DNA of 64,000 nucleotides from Pelagophyceae sp. CCMP2097 (Eukaryota; Sar; Pelagophyceae). The DNA is taken from the NCBI GenBank assembly GCA_026770575.1, contig MU657165.1:644085-708084 (forward strand). The letters are read 5' to 3'. A program made the translations under genes and the position numbers. How positions within the stretch are numbered: position 1 is the first letter of the stretch; every line of letters begins with the position of its first letter. The notes beneath the pieces were generated by a model. It searched no databases. It had not been told where the DNA came from and was given only the letters and a program-made list of their open reading frames with translations. Below are positions 9,805-20,138 of this stretch, piece after piece.

Positions 9805-11128
9805 TTAATCGGCGTTTGCTGTCCGCTGCCTCTTCACGGGCAGTTTCTGGTCGCTCGGCTCGTCGTCCGTCTCGGAGCCGGCGAGGCCGCCCGGCTTGAG
9901 GCCGTCGTCGGAGGCAAAGTCGTCTGACGAGTCGTCGCCCGACGCGTCCGAGTCGTCCGAGTCAGAGTCAGAGTCAGACCCGCCGGATCCGCTCTCGCCC
10001 GACGCCGCCGCCGCCGCGCGCGCGTCCGGGTCGAAGTCATCGTCGGCGTCCGAGTCGTCGTCGGACTCCGCGGCGGCGGCGGCCTCCGCGCCGCCGGGCT
10101 CCTCTTTTGCGCCGGCGCCGGCGAGCGCGCGCAGCGCCTTTGCGCGCGCCGGCAGCAGCACGTCGCGGAGGAAGCCCTGGACGCGTTCCAACTCCTCGCG
10201 CGCGATGCCGCTGAACTGGAAAGTCGGCGCCTAGTGAAACTCTTAAGAGGACCCTCGAACAACGGCCCTGGCGCACCTTGGCCTTTGCCCCGCCCGCCTG
10301 CTCCGGTACCTCCATCTCGACGTCGAGGTCGAAGAATCTGCCGCCACCGCCGCCCGATTCGATGCTTGCGATGCAGGCGCAAGGAAGATAAATGTGCGGC
10401 TTCTGAAAAAAGAGGCCGCGCTGCGTCACGAACAGCTGGCCCTGCGACGCGCCGAACGAGGCCTTCAGGAACGGCGCGCCGCTCGCCGACTCGACGTACG
10501 AGCGGCCCGCGCCCGCGGCGCCGCGGAGCAGTGGCTCGGGCGCGAGCGTCGGCTCGGCGAGGCGCGCGAAGAGCACGGGCATGAGCGCCGCGAGCGAGTC
10601 GCCCGCCGCGCCGGCTAAGACGTCTGGGAACGCGGCGCGCAGGCCGGCGGCGGGGGCGGAAGCGCCGCCGCACTGCTGGAGGTTGACAAGCGCCAAACGC
10701 TTGTACTCGTCCGCGGCCGCCTTGGGCGTCGCGCCGCCGGGCGCGCGCGGCGAAAGGACGACGACGAGCGCCGCCGCGCCGGCGTCGCTGCCGGACTCTG
10801 CCGGGGGCGCGACGACGAGGCGTGAAACGTCGGCCCATTTGCCTTCCACTTTGCTCGTCCCATCTTTGCCGCGCACCGCAAACCCAGTCGTGCCCATGAC
10901 GAGATCAAACTTGCCGCGCGGCGAGACGAAGGGCATGTCCTTGACGACGTATCGCTCGGCGCCGATTGCCTGGGATGCCGCGGCGGCGCCCGAGTCCGCC
11001 TTGGACCGCTGCGAGACGACTTTTGCCAGCGCGGCAAAGCGCAGCGCAAAGTCGGCGCCGAGACGCGGCTCGCGGGCAACGGCCTCTTCCAAAGCCGCAA
11101 GCAGCGCCGCCGCGTCGGGGGGCGCCAT
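9805..11128 (-). CDS. SSRP1/Pob3-like FACT histone chaperone subunit
   Basis: Two exons (11128-10277, 10230-9805; intron 10231-10276, 46 nt, GTGCGC...TAG) encode 425 residues. The middle part matches the double PH-like domain of SSRP1: MPFVSPRGKFDLVMG near residue 65, then LFVTQRGLFFQKPHIYLP, RFFDLDVEME and, across the splice, FQFSGIAREELERVQGFL. The tail is Ser/Asp rich and ends in KRQRTANAD. Compared with animal and plant SSRP1 it lacks the N-terminal POB3-type domain and any HMG box, as fungal Pob3 lacks the HMG box. FACT binds H2A-H2B during transcription and replication. It is divergently paired with the APS kinase gene. Confidence 0.78.
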
Positions 11129-11304
11129 CGCCGCGCCGGAGTTTCGAAATTTCGAAATTCAAACGAGTCGGAAGACAGTTTTTAAAAAAAAGAAACTCTT
11201 TAAAGAAAGTTTTAGCGATCTTTGTTTTTTGCGGCTCAGGCGTCGCGCCATTCCTTGCCCCGCGAGCGCGGCCTCGGCCCCCGCCCCTCCCCTTTTTCAG
11301 CGCC
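11129..11304. promoter_or_regulatory. Shared upstream region of SSRP1-like and APS kinase genes
   Basis: Only 176 bp separate the two start codons, which face away from each other. The stretch is less GC-rich than its surroundings and contains several A/T runs (TTTTTAAAAAAAA near 11178). Both promoters must fit here or overlap the genes. No defined core element was recognised. Confidence 0.4.
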
Positions 11305-12211
11305 ATGGGTCGGGCGGACCATTTCGATGACGACACTTCGCCGGCGCTGTCCATGAAGCGTAACCAGTGAGGACTCGCCTAACACCCCTCTTGCGCGCAT
11401 TTCCCGCGACGCGGCCTCCCCCTCGGATCGTCGTGGCGCTTGTAGGTTCTTCGCGCTGGGCGGGTTGTTGACGTGTGCCATCGTGCTCGTCCTGGCGCGC
11501 GGCGGCTTGACGTGTGACGGCGAGTTCGACGTGGCCGCGTACCGTCAAAAAGCTTTGGCGGCGACGCCCCCGAACATCGTCGAGTGCGCCGCGGCGGCCG
11601 CGGGCGGCGCGGAGGCGTGCCACTTGCCCAGAGCGGAGCGGTTTAAAGCGCTGGACCAAAAGGGTATCACGCTCTGGATGACGGGCCTGAGCGGCTCCGG
11701 CAAGTCCACAATCGCCGCCGCTTTGGAAGAGCAGCTCGTGCTCCGGCACGGCAAGCACGTCCAAATGCTCGACGGCGACAACGTGCGCACGGGGCTGAAC
11801 CGCGACCTCGGATTTTCCCCAACGGACCGCGCGGAGTCCGTTCGCAGAGTCGGCGAGCTCGCCTGCCTCTTCAACGGTGGCGGCGCCATCACTTTGGTGA
11901 CGCTGGTCTCGCCGTATCGAGCGGACCGGGACGAGGCGAGGGAAAGGCACGAATCTCAAGGACTGCGCTTCCTCGAGATCTTTATGGACGTCTCTTTAGA
12001 CGTCGTCCAGGCCAGAGACCCAAAGGGCCTGTACGCAAAGGTCGCCGCGGGCGAGATCACCGGGTTCACCGGAGTGGACGCGCCCTACGAGGCACCCACG
12101 AGCCCGGACATTGATCTGCACACTGACGAGTTTACCGTCGAAGAATCAGTCGCCATCCTATTGAACGTCCTCCTGCAAGAGGGCGCCCTCACCGGCGACT
12201 ACAAATTGTAG
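11305..12211 (+). CDS. Adenylylsulfate (APS) kinase with N-terminal membrane anchor
   Basis: Exons 11305-11366 and 11446-12211 (intron 79 nt, GTGAGG...TAG) encode 275 residues. After a short acidic-start leader, residues about 21-42 form a hydrophobic segment (FFALGGLLTCAIVLVLARGG) that should anchor the enzyme or target it to the secretory path. The kinase domain has the P-loop GLSGSGKST, DGDNVRTGLNRDLGF, DRAESVRRV and LVSPYRADRD, all standard for APS kinase, which phosphorylates APS to PAPS, the donor for sulfotransferases. The exon 1 joint is supported by frame continuity. A membrane-tethered form near the Golgi would supply a local PAPS pool for enzymes such as the sulfotransferase at 160-1029; that link is inference. 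Confidence 0.92.
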
Positions 12212-12283
12212 CCTCCCGGCGACTCGCCTCGCCGTCGAATTCATAATCAAATACCCTTTCCCAAACTCCCACGTAGGATTCCT

Positions 12284-12373
12284 ATAGGAATTCCTAGGAA
12301 GTTGTTGCCCCAATTGGATTCTGGATCGTCTGAAGGTCCCCAATTGGATTCTCGAATTCCTAGGAATTCCTAT
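12284..12373. repeat. 90-bp inverted-repeat unit with internal direct repeats
   Basis: Perfect 17-bp arms (12284-12300 and 12357-12373, sequence ATAGGAATTCCTAGGAA and its complement) enclose two direct copies of CCCCAATTGGATTCT at 12308-12322 and 12338-12352. The unit lies in the 239-bp gap between the convergent APS kinase and NAGS genes. The same core palindrome recurs at 42514 and 53431. Confidence 0.85.
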
Positions 12374-12450
12374 CGAAGGCGTGTTATGTGATCCAAAGTG
12401 CCTCTCCGCCGGCTTTGCGGCTTTGCGGCGCCCTCGCCCTTTGCGGTGGC

Positions 12451-14731
12451 TCAGGGCAGCCGGCCGCCGCTCTTGGCTGCGCGGAGCTTGCCCGTCCAGA
12501 AGGCGTCCTCCGAGTCGACGTGGCGCTCGCTCTTGAGCTCCTTGCGGTAAATCTTGGGCTTGCGCGTCGTGTCGTAGACGGTGCGGCGCGACTCTGGCAG
12601 CGCGTCAAAGGCCACCTCCTCAAAGCCGCGCTCGACGAACCAGTGCATCGTCTTCGTGGAAAGGGCGAATAAATACTGCACGTTCGCCGCAATCGCCACG
12701 CGCTCCAAGTAAGACAGCATCGCGTCGCCCTTGGCCTGCTGCCGGTACCTGCGCAGAAGAGGCGATGAGGACAACAACAAAAACTCTGCAAACGATCCCG
12801 AACCCTATAAATAATCAACCCTCACCTCACCCTCACCCTCACCCTTCCGAGTCTTCCAAAAAAAACACGCCGCTTCCGCGCTCGCCGCGGACGACGAGGC
12901 AGCCGAGCTCGGCGGTGCGCCCTGAGGTGTCGAGTCTCTTGAGCATGGCGCAGGCGATTGGGAGGTTGTCTCGCGCGAGGACGTAGTAGCACCCTGCTTT
13001 GATATCTGCGACGAGAGCGTCACGGTCTCGAGCGACGAGCGTGCCGTCGCGCTCCAACGGTTCGATCAGCGCGAGCATGGACTTGACGTCTGCGACGCTG
13101 GCGCGGCGGATACCCTCGTAAATGTCGCGGCAGATGAGAGTCCCCGCGCCGTCGCGCGTGTACAGTTCGTTGAGCAGCGCACCGGCCACGGGCGGCACGA
13201 AGTGCGCGCGGTTCACCCCGCGCTCCAGCGCGTCGACGGCGGACCGGACGAGCTGCAGCAGCGTCTCTTGTTCCGTCGACGACGCGGAGGACCGCAGCTC
13301 GTCGGACCTCAGCAGAAGTTGCTGCGCGTTGGCCAGGCGCATCGAGGCGATGCGCCGGTTCCCTCGCACCGCAGTGTCCTCGACCAAGCCGATGCCGATG
13401 TCGACTTCCGTGCCTGGGTCGTCGACGTAGACGAGCGACTCTCTCCCGGCGGTGATAAAAATCAGCTTGGAAGCATCCAGCGCCGGCGCGGCGCGCGCGG
13501 CCACGTCCTCCGTCATCACGTTAAACGTCTCGCCCGCCGCCGTGTAGGCGAGCGCCGATAAAAGCACGATTTCGCCCGCGTCGAGGTGCCGCCGGATCTT
13601 ATCTGCAAACACGTGCCGCACGGCGCCCGTCTGCTGCATGTCCACGCCCTGCACCACGCCTGCGCAGTCAGGGGTGAGTGACGTCATCCATTCGACGACG
13701 CGTCGGCGAGTCCAAAGGCCGCGCTGCCACTCACCCAGAGGTTGTGCCGTGTACATACCGTTGCCGCCGACCACGTCGACGCCCATCGTGAGCGAGTCGC
13801 TCAGCTGCCGGCCGTTGCGCAGGCCCTTTGCCATCGCAGCCTCGACCTACAAGCGCGATCACCGCGCCTCGTCGGCCGAAAAGGGCGCCCGTTGATTAAG
13901 GCCTTTGAGAACGTACCTTGGACCGCGCGAGGCCGACCTCGATCTGCAGCGCGGCGAGCGCCTCGGGCCCCGTGACGCGCGCGCCCTGGCGCGTACGCCA
14001 AGCGGGCTCGCACGGCCCGCCGCGCGCCGCGGCGAGGCGCGCGTCCACCTGCGCGCGCACCGAGACGACGACGACGAGCTTGACGCCTAGATTTCCGTCT
14101 TTCCGGGTCGCCGCCGAGGAGCGCTACCGAGGACGCACCGAGGATGTGCAGCGTCGCGATATCGTCCATCAAAGGTTGGAATTTCTCCACCTCGCAGTTC
14201 AAAACCTCTGAGGCGATGTGGATCACCATCGTCGAGGACTGGTGCAGCTCGATGTACGGCGCCGCCCCTTGGAGCAGGTCCACGATGGACTGCCCTGCGA
14301 CCAGGGAAAAGGTCGCGCGGAGAGGCCCGAGGCAACATGCAAGGGCCCCGTGGCGCCCTTAAACGGCCCGCAGAGGGTCTCGGGTCCGCATATGGCCCGC
14401 GCCGGGTCCGCATATGGCCAGCAGAAGGTCGTTTGGCAACACCCTCGGGCGCGCAGACGGGCCACGGACCTCGGTTGTTGTTCAGCGCCTCGCAGACCTC
14501 GCCGACGCCGACGCGGCTCGGATCGACGTCGAGTTGCAGCGCCGGCAGCCTGCGCGCGGTAAGCGTCGCCGGGCGGCCGCCGCGGCGCAACCGCGAGGGC
14601 AGCCCCAGGGCGAGCTTCGAGGCGGACGCTGCGGCGGGTGGGGCACGGTTCGCCGTAGCCTTCGCGGACGAGCGAAAAGGTGCGGACCAGCGACCGGAAC
14701 GCCGCGCCCCCGGGCGCCCCCCGCCGCACAT
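12451..14731 (-). CDS. N-acetylglutamate synthase (amino-acid kinase fold plus GNAT)
   Basis: Five exons (14731-14470, 14294-14139, 14086-13917, 13846-12843, 12748-12451) sum to 630 codons (629 residues). The N-terminus is Arg/Ser/Ala rich, as in an organelle transit peptide. The amino-acid-kinase-like part begins about DLLQGAAPYIELHQSSTMVI, then HILGVKLVVVVSVRAQVDARL and VVGGNGMYTAQPLG, with VQGVDMQQTGAVRHV. The GNAT part includes ELGCLVVRG and, after the last intron, YRQQAKGDAMLSYLERVAI and WFVERGFEEV. This is the ArgA-type enzyme of plants and algae, making N-acetylglutamate from glutamate and acetyl-CoA, the first step of arginine synthesis. A ten-residue insertion (GVFFLEDSEG) precedes the acetyl-CoA loop. 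The start at 14731 is the least certain point. Confidence 0.88.
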
Positions 14732-14969
14732 CCGCGGCCAGCCTCCGAGACGGCTGGATGAGGCCGCTGACCCGTTGGAGGCAACGCAGCATCAGCAGCA
14801 CATGCGCGCACAAGACCATAAAGACCGTCCACCGCCGGGGGGCTCCGCGGGCGGCCGGCGCGGTGTGCAGGAGGCGCGGGAGCTATCGACGAAAAAGAAG
14901 CGCAAAAATCGTGGCAAGTTTCGTAAAAGACGTTTTGTAAAAAGTCCGCGCGTTTTGAACAGAATTCGG

Positions 14970-16762
14970 ATGATGCGCGTCGCGTCCAAGGCCGCGCGCG
15001 TGCGTGCTTCGCTTCGCGCGCTGGCGCGGTGGACGCGCGCCCTAGGTTCAGCTCTACGACAAGGCGGGCAACGCGAAGCTTGAAGGCGACGCGCCGCTGG
15101 GCATCGCTTACGACGAGGATGGCTGTGCGACCGCCCCGCCCCCGCGCAGCGGCGACGGACGCCGCGATTCGCAGGCCCCGTGCCCGACTGGGAGCTCGTC
15201 TTCGACCGTACGCATATCTGCGTCCAAAGGTCCGCGCCTCCGGGGCCGCGCGATGGCCCGGAAGATTGCCGTCGAATACGCTAGTCGGGGACGCGCGGGG
15301 TCCGACTCGCCACGAGGTCGATTCCGGCTCGGAGAGGGGGCAGGTATAGGGGGCGGCCGCACGGGGCGACTGGGCCGCGCCCGCCGTCGGATCCAGCTCG
15401 GCGCGCGTCGTCCCCCGGGCCGACGAGTCTGCCGCCGCGGTCTCGCGCCCTTTTCGACTTTGCGCCGGCAGCTACCGACGAGAGCCGCGACGCCAACGGC
15501 CGGCGGTGCACGGCGAAGATTGTCGGCGCGATCAACGTGGACGAGCACCTGCACCTCATCAAGCGCGCGCACCCGGACTGGGGCAAGAAATTCGGCCAGG
15601 TCCGTAACGCGCCCGCGAGGCCGCAACCCAGCCCTCGACCATCGATGAAATAGGTCATGAAGCCGCAGGTCGGCTACTTTGGCGCGTACACCGTCGACAC
15701 GGCCAAGTGCGATCCCTCCTTGGGCGACGATGGTGTTGCCGGCGAGTCGCATTCGAGCAACGACGTGCTTTTTCAGGCTCTGCCTTTGCACCGAGGACTT
15801 TGGCTGGAAGCTCGGAGACGACGCGCACCTGGTGCGCGGCGAAACTCTTGTGCCTCGAGCACGGTCGTATTGCGGCGGGGATCTCGCGCGGGCCGCGGGG
15901 GCGCTTTCGGGCGTGAGGGGCGTGAGGGTGATTTGGACGTAGGCGCCGACGCCCCCGTACATCCGCCTGTGCGTATCGCCTTTGTCCTGCGCTTCCGCGG
16001 GCTCCGTGACGCCGGGTGTAGGTGCTACGGCGAGCACCACGGCGAGCAGGACTCGATCCGGCTCTTTACAGGGCTTTCCGAGATCCACCTCCTCAAGGAC
16101 CTCGACCTCACGGAAGTGCACCACATGATCCAAGGCCTCGGCTACGTGAGTCACGGGACGCGACGCCGTCCGTGAATCAAAGAGGCGCCTCTGCGAGCGC
16201 CGCGTCGGCGTGCGCGCACGTTTGCCGTGCACGTTTTCTTCGCAGGTGTCGTACAACACGCCAAACGAGGAGGAGGACCGCTGGTGGGGCGAGGGCGTCG
16301 ACGTCTTCCCGCAGCGCGTCACCGCGGGCCTCGCTGGCGGCAAAGGACCGATTTTCTATTCGTGGTTCTACCGCCTCCCACCCTGGATGCCGGGCCTCGT
16401 GTGCGTTTGAACCTTTGCGTATAGCGGCGCCTACGCAGCTTTGTAGGCTCGAGGGCGAGGCGGGCGACCCGCTCAACGGTCCGCTTGCGCTGAAGCTGCG
16501 GAAGAAGTACGAGCACGAGGACATGATGGCCGAAAAGCTCGCGAGCGCCGGCGTCTTTGCCGCCGTTAACCGCGCCGCCAACGCAGATGTGCTAGGCGGA
16601 GGACCGCGTCGCCGACCTCAAGCGCCGCGCGCAGGAGCAGCAGCGCGCCTGCCTCGCCAAAACCGTGCGCCCGCTCCCGCCGCCAAGCGCGCGGGCCCCT
16701 TACATTCTGGCAACGCACAGGCCGCCGCCGCCGAGGATGACGACGACGACGCCGTCGAATGA
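14970..16762 (+). CDS. Many-exon gene of unknown family
   Basis: Exons that join in frame: 14970-14999, 15046-15124, 15175-about 15225; a block at about 15440-15599; 15669-15706 (38 nt), 15777-15831, 15943-15968 (26 nt), 16022-16145, 16246-16400, 16447-16552, 16596-16664 and 16721-16762. The protein begins MMRVASKAARVQLYDKAGN, contains WELVFDRTHICV, KIVGAINVDEHLHLIKRAH, FGWKLGDDAHLAPTPPYIRL, a His-rich CYGEHHGEQDSIRLF, GLSEIHLLKDLDLTEVHHM, IFYSWFYRLPPWMPGL and ends in a charged coiled coil and EDDDDDAVE. No family was recognised. Only the junction between about 15225 and 15440 is unresolved. Donors are mostly GTGCGN. It is head-to-head with NAGS, 238 bp apart. Confidence 0.75.
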
Positions 16763-17499
16763 GCGGCTAAGAAGGCGCGCCCGCGTTGACGCGCGCCCAA
16801 AGTCGAGGCGCCGCATAAGACCCCGCCCATGCCGCGAACCCGCCAGTGGCCGCCACTGGCATCGTCGCATATTAACTCAAGACACCGCATGGAATGAGGC
16901 CGAATCGAGGCCAATTCTACTCAAAGTTCTCCGTCCCATGCTCGTCGACTGCGGGCACGTGCGAGTCCGAGTCGAGTCTGAGTCCGAGTCCGAGTCGAGT
17001 GACAAGTTCGCGAAGGCGTCGCTAAAAATGCAAAGTTGAACTCGACAATGACATGCTTATCACGAGGAGCCAGCAGTGGCATTCGAGTGCTGCTGTCACC
17101 ACACCAAGCGCCAGGTCGAGTCGAAGCCACCGCGCGAGACCCATCACAAGCCGCACCGCCTTCAATGGCGACGTGAAAAAAAAGCCATTGTGTGGGATCC
17201 AGCAGCGACGGTCCGTCTGTTGTTTTTTAAGCAGCCTCAGTGGAGTGCAACATAGAAGAAGAAGCGGCTGCAGCCGCGCCATGTCGCGCGGCGGATGTGG
17301 CGCCTATATTTTGATTTTTCGGAAACTTCGGAAATTTGGATTGCGTCTGGTTTCAAAGCAGTAAAAGTAGGGGGCGGCTGCCGCGAGGGCACCTGCTTGA
17401 ACCTGCGCCAGCGGAGGGCGCCCGGGGACGCCCAGTTAAGCCCAGGGGATTCCGAGTGCACGCGCGTCTGCGCAGCGTTTTAAAAAATGGGCGGCGTGT
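16763..17499. other. Gene-poor stretch with GAGTCC microsatellite
   Basis: No convincing exon was seen in these 737 bp on either strand. At about 16961-17001 there is an imperfect run of GAGTCC/GAGTCT hexamers. The rest is mixed-composition spacer and the 5' side of the RING gene. Confidence 0.4.
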
Positions 17500-19102
17500 G
17501 TGCAATGCAAGGGATCTCGTTTCGAGAACACACGCGGCCGTCACGTCAAGCTCGGGGAGTTGGTCGGTTCGATGACCGGGACGCTCGACGAGATGCCGCT
17601 GATGACCGGCGCGGCGGGCCAGGGCACGCCCACCCAATCGCCTTCGACGCCGTCGGCGGCGGGCCAGGGCGCGCCCAACACGCCTCCCGCTTCTGCGGCA
17701 TCAGCGGCGCTCGAAAATTCTCCCGAAGCGTCTCCGTCGGCGTCCGCGGCGCCGCAGTCGAAAGGCGCGGGCGAACCGAGACGCTAGGAACCGAGGCGAC
17801 GGGCGACCACAGCGGCAACCACGGCGAGTCGAATCGTATATCGAACGTCGATTGCGCACCCAAACTGGCGGCGCAGGCAGCGGAATCGCAACTTCCTCCG
17901 GCTGCGCGGCCCGGCGCCCGTTTCGTTGTTTTATGAGCGCCGGAATGCGGGCCGAGTCTGCGCCGCGGGCCCCGAGGCCGCGCGCAGGCTCAGCGTCTCG
18001 GATCCGCGCGTCCTCTTCTACTTGTCCATGCTCGTCAACCTGCCGCAGATCTTCGCCGCCGTACTCACGTTTGCCATTTCCGACGCACGAGGGAACGCGG
18101 TCTGCGACGCCACGACTCGCATACACTGGAAGATTTGGGGCGTCGTCCACGTGATACGGTGCGCGCTTCGGCCGCCGCCGCGAGCGCCGGGGCTTGCACG
18201 GTTCCATCTTCTGACGCGCGTCCGCCCGCCAGGCTCACGGCGACGACGGCGGTGTGTGGCCTGCGATGGAAGTTTGCGCCACGCGGCGACGGCGCCAACG
18301 AGCCCCCCGCGCGGCGGCGCGCGGCGACGCTGGTGACGAACGCGCGCAACGCGTTGGACGGCATGGCGCTAGTGTGGTTCGTCGTGGGCAACATGTGGCT
18401 CCTCGGCGGCGCCGACGACGAGGGCTGCGCGCAAGCGGGGCAGTCGCCTGTCTACGTGGCCTGCGTTGCCATGTTGGTGGTCCAGTACGCCCAAATCTGC
18501 CTCCCCTGCGTTTGCGCCATGGCCATGGTGCCCATCTTCTGCTTCTGCCTGCCTTGCGTCATCCGCCTCCTCGCCACGCTCCACGACCCACAAAGAGGCC
18601 GCGGCGCCAACAGCCGCGCCATCTCGCAGCTGCCCACGTGCGTTTCGGCGGCCGACGGCCCCACTCGGACGACGCGCGCTTTTTAGGATCGTGTTCCAAG
18701 AGGGCTGCGACTGCGGCGAGGGCGACCCCGTCTGCTCTGTCTGCATCTCAGACTACGAGCCGAACGAGCAGCTGCGGCTGCTGCCCTGCAAGCACGCCTT
18801 CCACAAGACGTGCGTCGACCAGTGGCTCGGCGTCAACGCGACGCGCGAAGCCGCGTCCGAGCCGCGCTGCAAGGCGACACGCAGCCTCTGCAAGAGCTAT
18901 CGCGCCGCGTGTGACCCCGTACGCCAGGTGCCCGCTCTGCCGCACGTCCATCTTCGCCGACGACGACGACGACCCGGAGGCGCCGTCCGACGTCGAAACG
19001 CCGTCGCCGAGCGACGTGTCGCCGCAGGGCGAGGCCGTCGCCGAGCAACCCGGCAACGCCATGGGTGCCCTCGCCATCACGGAGAACACGGCGATGATCT
19101 AG
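17500..19102 (+). CDS. Polytopic membrane RING-H2 E3 ubiquitin ligase
   Basis: The first coding block (from about 17500) is a Ser/Pro/Ala-rich N-terminus ([19 protein letters not shown]). Membrane blocks follow at about 17880-18150 ([19 protein letters not shown]) and about 18340-18637 ([16 protein letters not shown], then [20 protein letters not shown]). After intron 18638-18686 comes the RING-H2: [25 protein letters not shown], a further intron (about 18855-18930), then CPLCRTSIF and an acidic tail to 19102. The order of membrane helices, the cysteine-rich CLPC stretch and the C-terminal RING match plant RING proteins of the At4g11680 type, presumed to ubiquitinate membrane clients. The joins at about 17780-17880 and 18150-18340 are unresolved. 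Confidence 0.82.
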
Positions 19103-19303
19103 CGCCGACCGGCTCCGAGCGGCCCGACGGCACTGGACGAGGAAGCACCGGCGCCGGCATGGCGCGGGATCTTAAACCTCGTCCACAGATGTTGGGGCCC
19201 GTGCCGCTCCTGCGGTCTCTTCGTGCCTCGTCGCCGCCGCGGGCGCCATCGGACGGGAGAGGAGCCACCCGCCGGCTTTCATGAGGGTGTTAGTTAGAGG
19301 GCT

Positions 19304-19871
19304 TTAGTCCTCTGGCGCAGACGTCGAGTTGGCCGCCGCCTCGAGTTCCTCTTCGAGTTGGGCGTGGAGGACCTGGAGCTTGTACAACTTGAGGTTTGCG
19401 AGAGCGCACTCGTGGTCGATGTCGTCCTTTTTCCGCGTCGCCTCACTAAGCTCTTCTGGGTCGGCCTTGGAGTCGGATGCGAGTTTGGCCAGGGCTTTGT
19501 ACGCCTTTTTCCGCTGGAGGGCCTTGTAGTTGCACGCCGCCTTCCAGCCGGCCTTGAGGAGACGCACGAGGCGGTCATGCTGCATGTAGGCCATGCAAAA
19601 GCCTAGGGAGGACGTCAGGGGCGAGGGGTCTTCGGAGCGCAGGTCTTGGGAGCGCGGGCGACGCACCGAGGTTCTCGGCCATCTCGAGGACCTACGCATC
19701 GCGTCTTTGCGCGGCTGCGGTATCGGGGCAGCGCACCTCTTCCGCCTGGTGCTCCGCGACGAGCTGCCGCAGCGGGTGGATGGCGTCGGCGGGGATGTTA
19801 CTCTCGCTCAGAAACACAATCAGCCGCTCGCACGTCTCGTCCATGGCCTGCGTCAGCTCGTCCTGCGACAT
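19304..19871 (-). CDS. Small helical protein of unknown function with a 25-nt exon
   Basis: Three exons (19871-19737, 19691-19667, 19602-19304) sum to 153 codons. Exon 2 is only 25 nt and reads VLEMAENL; the introns are 45 and 64 nt (GTGCGC and GTGCGT donors, TAG acceptors). The 152-residue product is almost all helix, with coiled-coil-like KKAYKALAKLASDSK and ANLKLYKLQVLHAQLEEELE near the C-terminus. The open frame extends upstream of 19871 to 20108, but MSQDELTQAMDE makes a better start. No family recognised. Its neighbours give no clue. Confidence 0.75.
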
Positions 19872-20138
19872 GGCCCCGCACCGCCGCCGGAGTCGACGGC
19901 GCTCGGTGACGCCGCACCCGCCGTTGCGCGCGTCGTCCCTCGCTAAAAAGGGCGCGATACAAATGCAAATATCCGAGAGCCGCTCGTCAACGCTCGAGGC
20001 GCGCGGTCCGTCAGCTGCGAGGCTGCCGTGCGCGCAGGCTCGCGCAGCCTTGCGTCTGGCAGGGCGCCGACTGTCGGTCTTGTTTACAAGCTGAGTTGCT
20101 CGCTCCACGAATCCTAGTGATTCCGAGTCGAGTCAGAT

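Noticed and set aside
14470..14731. Efflux-pump-like string LPALQLDVDPSRVGVGEV
   Set aside because: It joins in frame to the NAGS kinase-like domain through a phase-matched intron; the likeness is to one short strand only.
17053..17364. Plus-strand ORF of 103 codons
   Set aside because: Arg/Ser-rich, no domain, no splice partners, in an otherwise gene-free spacer.
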